Shown here one piece after another: positions 1 to 8,457 of a stretch of DNA of 64,000 bases; the first letter of the stretch is position 1, and every line of letters starts with the position of its first letter. The position numbers and the translations under genes are program-made. Source of the DNA: Phytopseudomonas daroniae. GTDB taxonomy: Bacteria; Pseudomonadota; Gammaproteobacteria; Pseudomonadales; Pseudomonadaceae. The stretch spans positions 62,001 to 126,000 of the forward strand of contig NZ_QJUI01000008.1 of assembly GCF_004327285.1 (NCBI RefSeq), written 5' to 3'. Below the pieces are notes generated by a model. It saw only the letters and a program-made list of their open reading frames with translations. It was not told the origin of the DNA and did no database searches.

Positions 1-49
1 CCGGCACCTCGAACAGGGTGGTACAGATATGGGTATTGGTGCTCGGCAC
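1..49 (-). CDS. possible start of a partial ORF running off the left edge
   Basis: A GTG codon at 49-47 overlaps the stop codon of the upstream ATP-binding protein gene (TGAGTG arrangement) and opens a frame beginning V-P-S-T-N-T-H-I-C-T-T-L-F-E-V-P that reaches the window edge without a stop. Stop/start overlap is typical of coupled genes, but only 16 codons are visible and I recognise no family. It may equally be chance. Confidence 0.25.
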   Translation of the reverse strand, partial: MPSTNTHICTTLFEVP

Positions 50-1534
50 TCAATTGTCCTGCTGATTCAGATGCGCCTGCCCGGCGGGCGTCAGGCGATA
101 TTGCTGTAGCCGACTGTTGGGCTTGGCCGGCAGGGTGTACTCGATAAGGCCGGCGGCCAGGAGTTGGCGTACCGCCTGGTTGAGCGTCCCGGAGATGCTT
201 TTCTGCCCCAGCGCGTGGGACAGTGCCGCCTTGCTAGAAGCACCACCGAGCAGGCGACGCAGCACCCTGGTTTCCAGCGACTCTGGCTGTGACTCTGGCT
301 GTGACTCTGGCTGTGACTCTGGCTGTATCAGGGTTGCCTCCAGTGTCGGGGCGGGCAAGGTGGCCTGCGGCAGCATCACGGTCACGCGGAAGATCGACTC
401 CTCACTGAGGCGTGGATCTTGCCCGCCGAAAGCGCGGGCGTACTTGAACAGGTTGCGCACGCCGGAGCCCAGCTCCTCGGCCCATTGCATTTCACGGAAC
501 ACCCGGGCGATGGCCGGATTCTTCGGCGACGGGGTGAAGTCGTCCGGGCGCAGCAGGCCCAGGCCGTGCGGGTTATTGCTGTTCTCGGTGGTGATCCGGT
601 CGCGCTGGATAATCAGTTTGGCCGGGAAGGGGTTGAGATACTCGCGGTGGATCAGCAGGTTGGCCACCACCTCGCGAAAGATGCGCTCGCGCAGGCTGAT
701 GCGCTGATCGCCTTCCAGGTAGAAGGGATCGGCGACGTGCTTGCCGACGAAAGCCATCAGTCGGTCGTAGCTTTCCAGCAGGTTGGTGCGGATATCGTCG
801 CGGTCGTCGTAACGGTCGAGGTCATGCACCCGCAGGATGGCGTCGGTGCGGTGGTGCGGCACCACACCCAGCACTAGTTCGTCGCGGCCGAACAGCAGGG
901 CGCCGGCCATGGAGATGCCTTCCGCCCCGGTCTGGTAATCGCGTTGGTACAGTCGCGCGCTTTTCAATAGCTCCAGATCGTCCAGCTCGGCCCAGGCGTG
1001 ACCGCTGCGCTGCAGACGCACGTTGTGCCGCACGCGCTCGATAAGATCGCTGCGCAGGTCATCCAGGCGGATATACGGGAAAACACGATTTTCGCTATAG
1101 CCGACCTGTTTGCGCAGATACAGCTCGCTCAGCAACTGGCCATGGCCGGTGATATCGAAATCGCCGTCCTCGTTGCGGATGAACACCCGGTTGCTGCAGC
1201 TATGCACCTGGGAGCTTTCCGGCACGCTGAGCACCAGCAGGATCTGCCCGTCCAGCTCCAGTTGTTCTGGAACCAACGGCATTGGCGGGTTGATCTTCTG
1301 CGAGTTGTGCAGGGTATTGACCAGATCCTTGCGGATTTGCGTTACCGCCTCGGGGGCGATACCGGTAATGCTGCCATCGTCCGCCGTGCCCAGAACCAGG
1401 GTGCCGCCGCGCTGGTTGAGAAAGGCGCAGATGGTCTCGTACACATCGCGGTTCAACGCCTCGCGGGCGCGCTTGAACTCGACGGTCAGGCCTTCGCCGT
1501 CACGCAGCAAACCTGTCAGATGTTCCGGCGTCAT
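50..1534 (-). CDS. AlbA_2 (Schlafen-like) domain ATP-binding transcriptional regulator
   Basis: A protein of about 494 residues. Residues ~15-130 form an AlbA_2 putative DNA/RNA-binding domain (LTVEFKRA near the N terminus, then GGTLVLGTADDG). Residues ~285-385 resemble the HATPase_c_4 module (FREVVANLLIHREY, then WAEELGSGVRNLF). The C-terminal ~65 residues look like a winged helix (LIEYTLPAKPNSRLQQYRLTPAG). A Pro-Glu-Ser-Gln repeat linker precedes the winged helix. The first in-frame ATG is at 1534; the longer frame to 1558 needs a TTG, so I prefer 1534. The family is usually annotated as a putative transcriptional regulator, often in accessory or stress contexts. The target is unknown and the gene is probably strain-variable beside ubiA. 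Confidence 0.75.
   Translation of the reverse strand: MTPEHLTGLLRDGEGLTVEFKRAREALNRDVYETICAFLNQRGGTLVLGTADDGSITGIAPEAVTQIRKDLVNTLHNSQKINPPMPLVPEQLELDGQILLVLSVPESSQVHSCSNRVFIRNEDGDFDITGHGQLLSELYLRKQVGYSENRVFPYIRLDDLRSDLIERVRHNVRLQRSGHAWAELDDLELLKSARLYQRDYQTGAEGISMAGALLFGRDELVLGVVPHHRTDAILRVHDLDRYDDRDDIRTNLLESYDRLMAFVGKHVADPFYLEGDQRISLRERIFREVVANLLIHREYLNPFPAKLIIQRDRITTENSNNPHGLGLLRPDDFTPSPKNPAIARVFREMQWAEELGSGVRNLFKYARAFGGQDPRLSEESIFRVTVMLPQATLPAPTLEATLIQPESQPESQPESQPESLETRVLRRLLGGASSKAALSHALGQKSISGTLNQAVRQLLAAGLIEYTLPAKPNSRLQQYRLTPAGQAHLNQQDN
279..326. repeat. four perfect tandem copies of a 12-bp repeat inside the AlbA_2 gene
   Basis: GACTCTGGCTGT occurs four times in a row. On the coding (minus) strand it adds repeated Gln-Pro-Glu-Ser units to the linker before the C-terminal winged helix. 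Because 12 is a multiple of three, copy-number change would alter linker length, not frame. Confidence 0.9.
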
Positions 1535-1571
1535 ATCTGCATTCCCGGGTTGGCCCAAGCGCTGCCAATAT

Positions 1572-1590
1572 CTTGGCTTTCCATGCCAAG
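1572..1590 (-). terminator. weak hairpin between ubiA and the AlbA_2 gene
   Basis: CTTGGC (1572-1577) and GCCAAG (1585-1590) pair around a 7-nt loop just after ubiA on its strand. There is no clear U tract, so this is at best a weak terminator. Confidence 0.25.
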
Positions 1591-1629
1591 CCTTGTGTCG
1601 GATTCTGGTGACTGCGCGATATTAACCCG

Positions 1630-2523
1630 TCAGGTGCGAACAGCGTAGTCGAGGACGATCCCGATGAATATCGCCAGGCCGGCCCAGTGGTTGTGCAGGA
1701 ATGCCTGGAAGCAGACCATCGGCTCGCGCCCACGGGTCATGTGAAACTCCCAGACGAAACAGGCGGCGGCGGCCAGCAGACCGAGGTGGAAGTACAGGCC
1801 CAGCTCGAAGCGCGCGCCGGCCAGCAGCAGGCACAGCAGGGTCATGCCCTGCAAACTGAGGATGATCACCCGATCGGCATCGCCGAACAGGATGGCGGTG
1901 GATTTCACCCCGATCTTCAGGTCGTCCTCGCGGTCGGCCATGGCGTAGTAGGTGTCGTAGCCCACCGTCCAGATCACATTGGCCAGAAACAGCAGCCAGG
2001 CCGCCATCGGCAGGCTGCCGGTCTCGGCGGTAAAGGCCATCGGCATGCCCCAGGAAAAGGCGGCACCGAGCACCACCTGCGGGTAGTAGGTGTAGCGCTT
2101 CATGAAGGGGTACAGCGCCGCCACGCCCAGGGCGCCGAACGACAGCCAGACGGTGGTGGCGTTGGTCAGCAGCACCAGGCCGAAGCTCAGCGCCACCAGC
2201 ACGGCGAACAGCACCAGTGCCTCGCGCGCGCTCACCCGGCCACTGGCCAGCGGACGGGCCTTGGTACGGCTGACATGGCCGTCGAAATTACGGTCGGCGT
2301 AGTCATTGATTACGCAGCCCGCCGCGCGCATCAGGATCACCCCGACCACGAAGATCACCAGGTTCTTGAGGCTCGGTACACCTTCTGCGGCGATCCACAG
2401 CGCCCACAGCGTCGGCCAGAGCAGCAGGTAGATGCCGATAGGCTTGTCCATGCGCGTCAGTTGCACGAAGTCCCAGGCGCGCGGGTGCAGGCGGTTGAGC
2501 GATTGCAGCAGGCGGGTGTACAT
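1630..2523 (-). CDS. ubiA: 4-hydroxybenzoate octaprenyltransferase
   Basis: A 297-residue integral membrane prenyltransferase that attaches the polyprenyl tail to 4-hydroxybenzoate, the second committed step of ubiquinone synthesis, at the inner membrane. Both Asp-rich prenyl-diphosphate/Mg motifs are visible: [15 protein letters not shown] near residues 70-85 and YAMADREDD near 190-200. Several hydrophobic helices lie between and after them. The ATG at 2523 has a good upstream AGGAG. ubiC lies 42 bp upstream on the same strand, so 4-hydroxybenzoate synthesis and prenylation are probably co-transcribed. Length and motifs are normal for UbiA. Confidence 0.97.
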   Translation of the reverse strand: MYTRLLQSLNRLHPRAWDFVQLTRMDKPIGIYLLLWPTLWALWIAAEGVPSLKNLVIFVVGVILMRAAGCVINDYADRNFDGHVSRTKARPLASGRVSAREALVLFAVLVALSFGLVLLTNATTVWLSFGALGVAALYPFMKRYTYYPQVVLGAAFSWGMPMAFTAETGSLPMAAWLLFLANVIWTVGYDTYYAMADREDDLKIGVKSTAILFGDADRVIILSLQGMTLLCLLLAGARFELGLYFHLGLLAAAACFVWEFHMTRGREPMVCFQAFLHNHWAGLAIFIGIVLDYAVRT

Positions 2524-2565
2524 CGAACGTGTCTCCTGGCGGGTTGCGCCGATTATATGGACTGG

Positions 2566-3117
2566 TTATGGCATGCCTGCTCGGTCGGTGACGGCCTGCC
2601 AGAAGTCGGGCAGGAAGACTTCGGCCACCAGCACACCCAGCGCGCCGCGACGGAAACACGAACGGCGGCCCCATAACGCCTCGCTGCGGCGATCCGCCGG
2701 TAGCCAGGCAGCCGGGTAGCGGCAGACCTGCAGGGCGCCGCGGTCGAAGGCCCGATCGCTGAACAGCAGTTCGCCGAGCGAGCGACTGCCCAGGTGCTGC
2801 AGTTCCATTCCCGAGTTCTGCAGGGCACCGCGCGCCGCAACGCTGCGGGCGAACACCCAGGGTTGGCCGTGCCCGCACAGATATACCTCGCGTACCCAGC
2901 CCTGGCTGTCTGCAGTGACATCGAGGGCCGCGCACTCGTCGCTGCGCAGCGTCTGCCAGCCTTCGTTCAGCGGCATGACGCTGAAGCCATTGTCGGACAG
3001 CGCCGTCAGCCGCCGGGTCAGCGAGTCTTCGTTGAACAGCCAGTCGCGCTTCTGGTCGCCGGGTTCCGGCAGTTGTGCAGCGTTTAGCCAGTGTGGGGGT
3101 GGCAGGTTGTCGGGCAC
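2566..3117 (-). CDS. ubiC: chorismate--pyruvate lyase
   Basis: A 183-residue soluble protein matching chorismate lyase, which releases pyruvate from chorismate to give 4-hydroxybenzoate for UbiA. Family-like stretches include DWLFNEDSLTRRL near residue 25, REVYLCGHGQPWVFARSV near 75-95 and the C-terminal LVAEVFLPDFW. The start used is GTG (3117) and no strong Shine-Dalgarno sequence is visible, so the exact start is less certain than the identity. It sits directly upstream of ubiA in the usual pseudomonad order. Confidence 0.95.
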   Translation of the reverse strand: MPDNLPPPHWLNAAQLPEPGDQKRDWLFNEDSLTRRLTALSDNGFSVMPLNEGWQTLRSDECAALDVTADSQGWVREVYLCGHGQPWVFARSVAARGALQNSGMELQHLGSRSLGELLFSDRAFDRGALQVCRYPAAWLPADRRSEALWGRRSCFRRGALGVLVAEVFLPDFWQAVTDRAGMP

Positions 3118-3166
3118 GGCAGCAAATCATCGTGATGCATGGGGTGCGCGAGTCTAGCACGCCGCT

Positions 3167-3937
3167 CTAGGCCCAGCCCTCCAGGCGCATGGTGGCGCGC
3201 ACCAGGCGTTGCTCCTCCTGCTCGATCTCCTGGAAATTGTCGCGGATGCTGTAGATGTGCTGGCGCGCGGCACGTTGCGCCTGCTCGGGCAGGCGGTTGA
3301 TCACCGCGTGGTACAGGCGGGCGTGCTGGCGGTCGATCTGGCGTTTCTGCGCGGGGCGGTGATAGAGATTGTTGACCGAGGCGAATACCGAATTGAGCAT
3401 CAGGTCGGTCAGGGATTTCAGCGTGAACAGCAACACCGGGTTGTGCGAGGCATCGCAGATGGCCAGGTGGAAAGCATGGTCAAGGCGTGCCTGTTCGTAG
3501 GCATCGATGTCCGTTTGGCCGTGGGCGGCGAGCATTTCCTCGTAGCGGCGGGTCAGCAGGATGAAGTCGGCGTCGGTACCGCGCAGGGCCGCCAGGCGTG
3601 CTGACTCGGATTCCAGCAGGGCGCGCACTTCCAGCAGGTCGAAGAGGGTGCGCGGCTGCGAGCTGAACAGATGCATCAGTGGGCTGGCATCCTGCGGCCC
3701 GGAGAGATTGGCGACCCGCGAGTCGCGCCCATGGGTGGTAGCGATGATGCCGCGCCCGCGCAACACCTGCAGGCCCTCGCGCAAGGCTGAACGGGAGATG
3801 CCCAGTTTCTCGCACAGGCGTCGTTCCGAAGGCAGTGGCTGGCCGGCCTTGAGTACGCCGTCGACAATCAGGCGCTCGATGCGTTGCGCCACGGCATCGC
3901 TGACCTGGCGGCGTACCTCCGGTTGTTTCGGGTTCAT
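3167..3937 (-). CDS. glcC: GntR/FCD-family regulator of the glycolate operon
   Basis: A 256-residue regulator with an N-terminal GntR winged helix-turn-helix (LPSERRLCEKLGISRSALREGLQVLRGRGI, about residues 35-65) and a C-terminal FCD ligand domain (~95-230). It is divergent from glcD, and two ACCAG-type inverted repeats lie between the genes. GlcC in Escherichia coli activates the glc operon in response to glycolate, and position and fold support the same role here. An LldR-like regulator of lactate use is the main alternative, but the neighbours argue for GlcC. The ATG at 3937 is preceded by GGAG at good spacing. Confidence 0.9.
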   Translation of the reverse strand: MNPKQPEVRRQVSDAVAQRIERLIVDGVLKAGQPLPSERRLCEKLGISRSALREGLQVLRGRGIIATTHGRDSRVANLSGPQDASPLMHLFSSQPRTLFDLLEVRALLESESARLAALRGTDADFILLTRRYEEMLAAHGQTDIDAYEQARLDHAFHLAICDASHNPVLLFTLKSLTDLMLNSVFASVNNLYHRPAQKRQIDRQHARLYHAVINRLPEQAQRAARQHIYSIRDNFQEIEQEEQRLVRATMRLEGWA

Positions 3938-3954
3938 CTGGGCTGCTCCATTAA

Positions 3955-3967
3955 CTGGTCGTACCAG
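3955..3967. promoter_or_regulatory. putative GlcC operator 1
   Basis: CTGGTCGTACCAG is an inverted repeat (CTGGT, 3-nt spacer, ACCAG) lying 17 bp upstream of the glcC start codon. The TGGT-N3-ACCA shape fits FCD-type GntR operators. Its position suggests autoregulation; this is inferred. Confidence 0.65.
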
Positions 3968-4061
3968 CTGTGAATGCGCTTATGGATAAAGATGAATATA
4001 GAACCATAACCCTTGATTCACAGCGTTTTAATCGTTCCGTGGACGAAAAGAGATATCCATA

Positions 4062-4078
4062 AACTGGTACGACCAGTT
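4062..4078. promoter_or_regulatory. putative GlcC operator 2
   Basis: AACTGGTACGACCAGTT is a perfect inverted repeat around ACG, with the same half-sites as operator 1 and centred about 109 bp from it in the glcC-glcD divergent region. It lies on the glcD side and probably controls the operon promoter. Confidence 0.7.
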
Positions 4079-4160
4079 ACCTGATCGATGGACGTCAGGT
4101 AGGGCACGGGCTACACCTTCAGGCACAAGCAAGCAGCCGCCACGGTCATGGGCTGCACAA

Positions 4161-4172
4161 AACAATAACAAC
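4161..4172 (+). promoter_or_regulatory. AAC-rich leader, candidate Hfq/Crc site for glcD
   Basis: AACAATAACAAC fits the AAnAAn pattern bound by Hfq-Crc in pseudomonads and lies 10-22 bases before the first glcD start codon, where a Shine-Dalgarno sequence would be. No good Shine-Dalgarno sequence is seen, so Hfq/Crc occupancy could block translation. Inferred. Confidence 0.5.
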
Positions 4173-4181
4173 GTTGCCTGA

Positions 4182-5693
4182 ATGAGCCCTGCCATGAGCA
4201 TTGAATATGACGAGCGCGTCGATGGCGTCCTGCCTGACGTCGACCGAACGGCCCTGCTGGCTGAACTGCAGGCGCTGCTGCCTGACCTGACGGTGCTGCA
4301 CGCCGCGGAAGATCTCAAACCCTATGAATGCGACGGCCTCTCGGTCTACCGCAGCACGCCGCTGCTGGTGGTGTTGCCCGAGCATGTCGAACAGGTCGAA
4401 GTCCTGCTCAAGCTCTGTCATCGGCTAGGCGTGCCCGTGGTGGCGCGTGGCGCGGGCACCGGCCTGTCGGGAGGCGCGTTACCGCTGGAGAAGGGCATCC
4501 TGTTGGTGATGGCGCGCTTCAAGCGGATTCTCGATATCGATCCGGCTGCACGCCTGGCCCGCGTTCAGCCGGGCGTGCGCAACCTGGCGATTTCCCAGGC
4601 AGCGGCGCCATTCGGTCTGTACTACGCGCCGGATCCGTCCTCGCAGATTGCCTGCTCCATTGGCGGCAACGTCGCGGAAAACGCCGGTGGTGTGCATTGC
4701 CTGAAGTATGGGCTCACCGTGCACAACCTGCTCAAGGTGGAAATCCTCACGGTCGAAGGTGAGCGCATGACCCTGGGGGCCGACTCGTTGGACGCGCCGG
4801 GTTTCGACCTGCTGGCGTTGTTCACCGGTTCCGAGGGTTTGCTCGGTATCGTCACCGAGGTAACGGTCAAGTTGCTGCCCAAGCCACAGATGGCCAAGGT
4901 GCTGCTGGCCAGTTTCGACTCGGTGGAAAAGGCGGGGCGCGCGGTGGCGGACATCATTGCCGCGGGCATCATCCCCGGGGGGCTGGAGATGATGGACAAT
5001 CTGGCGATCCGCGCCGCGGAGGACTTCATCCACGCCGGTTATCCGGTGGATGCAGAAGCCATCCTGCTGTGCGAGCTCGATGGCGTCGAAGCCGATGTGC
5101 ATGACGACTGCGAGCGGGTGAAGGCGGTGCTCGCTGCCGCTGGCGCGACCGAGGTTCGCCAGGCCCGCGACGAAGCGGAGCGGGCGAGGTTCTGGGCCGG
5201 ACGCAAGAACGCCTTCCCTGCGGTGGGACGCATCTCGCCCGACTACTACTGCATGGACGGCACCATTCCTCGGCGCGAATTGCCCGGTGTGCTCAGGGGC
5301 ATCGCCCAGCTCTCCGAAGAATACGGTCTGCGCGTGGCCAACGTGTTCCATGCCGGTGACGGCAACATGCACCCGCTGATTCTCTTCGATGCCAACCAGC
5401 CCGGTGAGCTGGAGCGCGCCGAGGCCATCGGCAGCCGTATTCTCGAACTCTGCGTCAAGGTTGGCGGCAGCATCACCGGCGAGCATGGCGTGGGGCGCGA
5501 GAAGATCAACCAGATGTGCGCGCAGTTCAACAGTGACGAGCTGACTCTGTTCCATGCCGTGAAGGCAGCCTTCGATCCCCGCGGTCTGCTCAATCCGGGC
5601 AAGAACATTCCGACCCTGCACCGCTGCGCCGAATTCGGCTCGCTGCATGTGCATCACGGCCAGTTGCCCTTCCCTGAACTGGAGCGTTTCTGA
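4182..5693 (+). CDS. glcD: glycolate oxidase FAD-binding subunit GlcD
   Basis: A 503-residue flavoprotein subunit of membrane-associated glycolate oxidase, which oxidises glycolate to glyoxylate. A PCMH-type FAD-binding domain occupies about residues 55-235 (VARGAGTGLSGGA, then PDPSSQIACSIGGNVAENAGG). An FAD-linked oxidase C-terminal domain follows (VFHAGDGNMHPLILFD and GSITGEHGVGREK). ATG 4182 gives the longest form; an ATG at 4194 (MSIEYDERVDG) is equally plausible, since neither has a clear Shine-Dalgarno sequence. The stop overlaps glcE (TGATG), implying translational coupling. Confidence 0.96.
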   Translation: MSPAMSIEYDERVDGVLPDVDRTALLAELQALLPDLTVLHAAEDLKPYECDGLSVYRSTPLLVVLPEHVEQVEVLLKLCHRLGVPVVARGAGTGLSGGALPLEKGILLVMARFKRILDIDPAARLARVQPGVRNLAISQAAAPFGLYYAPDPSSQIACSIGGNVAENAGGVHCLKYGLTVHNLLKVEILTVEGERMTLGADSLDAPGFDLLALFTGSEGLLGIVTEVTVKLLPKPQMAKVLLASFDSVEKAGRAVADIIAAGIIPGGLEMMDNLAIRAAEDFIHAGYPVDAEAILLCELDGVEADVHDDCERVKAVLAAAGATEVRQARDEAERARFWAGRKNAFPAVGRISPDYYCMDGTIPRRELPGVLRGIAQLSEEYGLRVANVFHAGDGNMHPLILFDANQPGELERAEAIGSRILELCVKVGGSITGEHGVGREKINQMCAQFNSDELTLFHAVKAAFDPRGLLNPGKNIPTLHRCAEFGSLHVHHGQLPFPELERF

Positions 5694-6757
5694 TGAACAT
5701 GCACAGTTCGATGGACGCCAGCGGCGTGCTGCTGGAGCAGGTTCAGCACGCCCTCGACAGGCAGACGCCACTGCGCATCCAGGGCGGGGGCAGCAAGGCA
5801 TTCCTCGGTCGCCAGGTCGACGGTGAGCTGCTCGATACCCGGATTCACCGCGGCATCATCAGCTATGACCCGACCGAGCTGGTGATCACCGCTCGCGCCG
5901 GCACGCCGCTGAGCGAGGTGCAGGCGATACTGGACGAGGCCGGGCAGATGCTCACCTGCGAGCCGCCCTATGCAGCGGCGGGCGCCACCCTGGGCGGCAT
6001 GCTCGCTGCGGGGCTGTCCGGGCCTCGGCGGCCCTGGGCCGGTGCCGTGCGCGACCTGGTGCTGGGTACCCGGCTGATCACCGGCCAGGGCAAGCATCTG
6101 CGCTTTGGTGGCGAAGTGATGAAGAACGTCGCCGGCTATGACCTGTCGCGTTTGCTGGCAGGCAGTTTCGGTTGCCTGGGGGTGATCACCGAGATTTCCC
6201 TGAAAGTGCTGCCCAAGCCGCGGCACCGGCTCGGCTTGAGCCTGGAGATGGACGCCGATATGGCCTTGCGCAGGTTGGCCGAGTGGGGCCAGCAGCCGCT
6301 TCCCCTCAGCGCTGCCTGCCATGATGGCGAACGGTTGCGCCTGCGCCTGGAAGGAGGCGAGGGTTCCGTGGCGGCAGCCCGCGAGCGCCTGGGTGGCGAA
6401 CTGCTCGAAGACGGCTACTGGGACGATCTCAACCAACAGCGCCTGGCGTTCTTTGCTGAACCGCAGGCATTGTGGCGCGTGTCATTGCCGAACAATACCG
6501 GTGTGCTGGCATTGCCGGGCACTCAGCTACTCGACTGGGGTGGCGCCCAGCGCTGGCTGAAGTCCGATGCCGACGCGCAGCGGATTCGCCAGCTGGTGAG
6601 CGCCCATGGCGGACACGCCAGCTGCTTCAGCGCCGGCCACTGCGACTCGCCGTTCCAGCCCCTGTCCGCTCCCTTGCTGCGTTACCACCGCCAGCTCAAG
6701 GAGCAGCTCGATCCGCAGGGGATTTTCAATCGCGGCCGCCTGTATGCGGAGGTCTGA
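5693..6757 (+). CDS. glcE: glycolate oxidase FAD-binding subunit GlcE
   Basis: A 354-residue second flavin subunit of glycolate oxidase. It carries a PCMH FAD-binding domain over about residues 20-190 (GGGSKAFLGR, then AAAGATLGGMLAAGLSGPRRP and KNVAGYDLSRLLAGSFGCLG) and a shorter C-terminal half than GlcD, typical of GlcE. The ATG shares its A with the glcD stop codon, so the two subunits are probably translated in a fixed ratio. GlcD, GlcE and GlcF are all needed for activity in E. coli. Confidence 0.96.
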   Translation: MNMHSSMDASGVLLEQVQHALDRQTPLRIQGGGSKAFLGRQVDGELLDTRIHRGIISYDPTELVITARAGTPLSEVQAILDEAGQMLTCEPPYAAAGATLGGMLAAGLSGPRRPWAGAVRDLVLGTRLITGQGKHLRFGGEVMKNVAGYDLSRLLAGSFGCLGVITEISLKVLPKPRHRLGLSLEMDADMALRRLAEWGQQPLPLSAACHDGERLRLRLEGGEGSVAAARERLGGELLEDGYWDDLNQQRLAFFAEPQALWRVSLPNNTGVLALPGTQLLDWGGAQRWLKSDADAQRIRQLVSAHGGHASCFSAGHCDSPFQPLSAPLLRYHRQLKEQLDPQGIFNRGRLYAEV

Positions 6758-6760
6758 AGC

Positions 6761-7978
6761 ATGCAAACCAAGCTGAGTGAACAGGCTAGACAACTACCAC
6801 GTGCCGATGAGGCCGAGCGCATCCTGCGCTCCTGCGTGCATTGCGGCTTCTGCAACGCCACCTGTCCGACCTACCAACTGCTGGGCGACGAGCTGGACGG
6901 GCCGCGTGGGCGCATCTACCTGATCAAGCAAGTGCTGGAAGGCAGTGAAGTGACAGCCAAGACCCAGCTGCATCTGGATCGCTGTCTGACCTGTCGCAAC
7001 TGCGAAACCACCTGTCCATCCGGTGTGGAATATCACAGCCTGCTGGATATTGGCCGAGCGCTGGTCGATGCGGCCGTGCCGCGACCACTGGAGCAACGCA
7101 TGTTGCGTAGCGGGTTGCGCGCACTGGTGCCGCAGGAGGCACTGTTCAAGCGCGTTACCCGGGCTGGTCAGATGCTGCGGCCACTGTTGCCGGCAGCGCT
7201 CAAGGCCAAGCTGCCGCGTAGCGCCGGTGCCGCCAAGCCGCGCCCGCAGGTGCGTCATGCACGGCGCGTATTGATGCTCGAAGGCTGCGTGCAGCCGGGG
7301 CTGTCGCCCAACACCAATGCCGCCGCGGCGCGGGTATTCGATCGTCTGGGCATCAGCGTCACCGCCGCGCGCGAGGCCGGTTGCTGCGGCGCCGTGGACT
7401 ACCACCTGGACGCGCAGGCGCAGGGCCTGCAGCGCGCCCGGGCGAATATCGACGCCTGGTGGCCGGCCATCGAGGAGGGCGTCGAGGCCATCGTGCAGAC
7501 GGCCAGCGGTTGCGGCGCCTTCGTCAAGGAGTATGCACACCTGCTCAGGGATGATCCGGAATATGCCGACAAGGCACGGCAGGTCAGTGTACTGGCCCGC
7601 GATCTGGTCGAGGTACTGCGTGAGGAGCCCCTGGAGTCGCTTGGCATCAGCACACAGATGCGCGTGGCCTTTCATTGTCCTTGCACGCTGCAACACGCCC
7701 AGCGTCTGGGCGGCGCGGTGGATGAAGTGCTCCAGCGCCTGGGCTTCACGCTCACTCCGGTTGCCGACGGCCACTTGTGTTGCGGCTCTGCCGGCACCTA
7801 TTCGCTGACCCAGCCAGTGCTGGCCACACAGTTGCGCGATAACCGGCTCAATGCCCTGGAAAGCGGCCAGCCGGAGGTAATAGTCACCGCCAACATCGGC
7901 TGCCAGAGCCACCTCGACGGTGCCCGGCGCACTCCGGTGCGGCACTGGATAGAGATCGTCGAAGATGCCATGAACTGA
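6761..7978 (+). CDS. glcF: glycolate oxidase iron-sulfur subunit GlcF
   Basis: A 405-residue iron-sulfur subunit that passes electrons from the flavin subunits to the respiratory chain. Two ferredoxin-like cysteine clusters occur near residues 26-37 (CVHCGFCNATCP) and 75-86 (CLTCRNCETTCP). Two CCG-type cysteine-rich domains follow (AGCCGAVDYH and LCCGSAGTYSL). It starts 3 bp after the glcE stop. Composition and order match the glcDEF operon. Confidence 0.96.
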   Translation: MQTKLSEQARQLPRADEAERILRSCVHCGFCNATCPTYQLLGDELDGPRGRIYLIKQVLEGSEVTAKTQLHLDRCLTCRNCETTCPSGVEYHSLLDIGRALVDAAVPRPLEQRMLRSGLRALVPQEALFKRVTRAGQMLRPLLPAALKAKLPRSAGAAKPRPQVRHARRVLMLEGCVQPGLSPNTNAAAARVFDRLGISVTAAREAGCCGAVDYHLDAQAQGLQRARANIDAWWPAIEEGVEAIVQTASGCGAFVKEYAHLLRDDPEYADKARQVSVLARDLVEVLREEPLESLGISTQMRVAFHCPCTLQHAQRLGGAVDEVLQRLGFTLTPVADGHLCCGSAGTYSLTQPVLATQLRDNRLNALESGQPEVIVTANIGCQSHLDGARRTPVRHWIEIVEDAMN

Positions 7979-8027
7979 CGTTGTTCTGGCATCCAGCCAC
8001 ACCCCTACTTGAACAGAGGAATGCCCT

Positions 8028-8426
8028 ATGCACAGCAAAGCCGTACTCAGCCAGATCGACGTCGCCCGCCTGCTTGCCGCTGCCCGTGCCGAGGCCCAGG
8101 CCAATAACTGGGCGGTGAGCATCGCCGTGGTCGATGACGGTGGTCATCCACTGGCCCTGGAACGCCTGGATGGCGCCGCGCCCATCAGTGCCTACATCGC
8201 CAGCGAAAAGGCCCGTACTGCTGCCCTGGGGCGGCGCGAATCGAAAGGCTACGAGGAAATGGTCAATGGCGGTCGCAGCGCCTTTCTCTCGGCCCCGCTG
8301 CTGACCTCCCTGGAGGGTGGCGTGCCAGTGCTGGTCGATGGCCAGGTGATCGGCGCCCTGGGTGTTTCCGGGGTCAAGGCCGAGCAGGATGCCCAGGTCG
8401 CCAAGGTCGGTATCGCCGCCCTCTGA
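8028..8426 (+). CDS. glcG: GlcG/HbpS family protein of the glycolate operon
   Basis: A 132-residue protein of the GlcG/HbpS (DUF336) family, with the characteristic [19 protein letters not shown] segment near residues 30-48 and a C-terminal [11 protein letters not shown]. It always travels with glc operons but its role is not settled; HbpS relatives bind haem or degradation products. Here it lies between glcF and glcB in the same direction, 49 bp after glcF, so it is co-expressed with glycolate oxidase. Confidence 0.9.
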   Translation: MHSKAVLSQIDVARLLAAARAEAQANNWAVSIAVVDDGGHPLALERLDGAAPISAYIASEKARTAALGRRESKGYEEMVNGGRSAFLSAPLLTSLEGGVPVLVDGQVIGALGVSGVKAEQDAQVAKVGIAAL

Positions 8427-8457
8427 AATGATTGCAATGGACTCAGGAGGATTGAAC

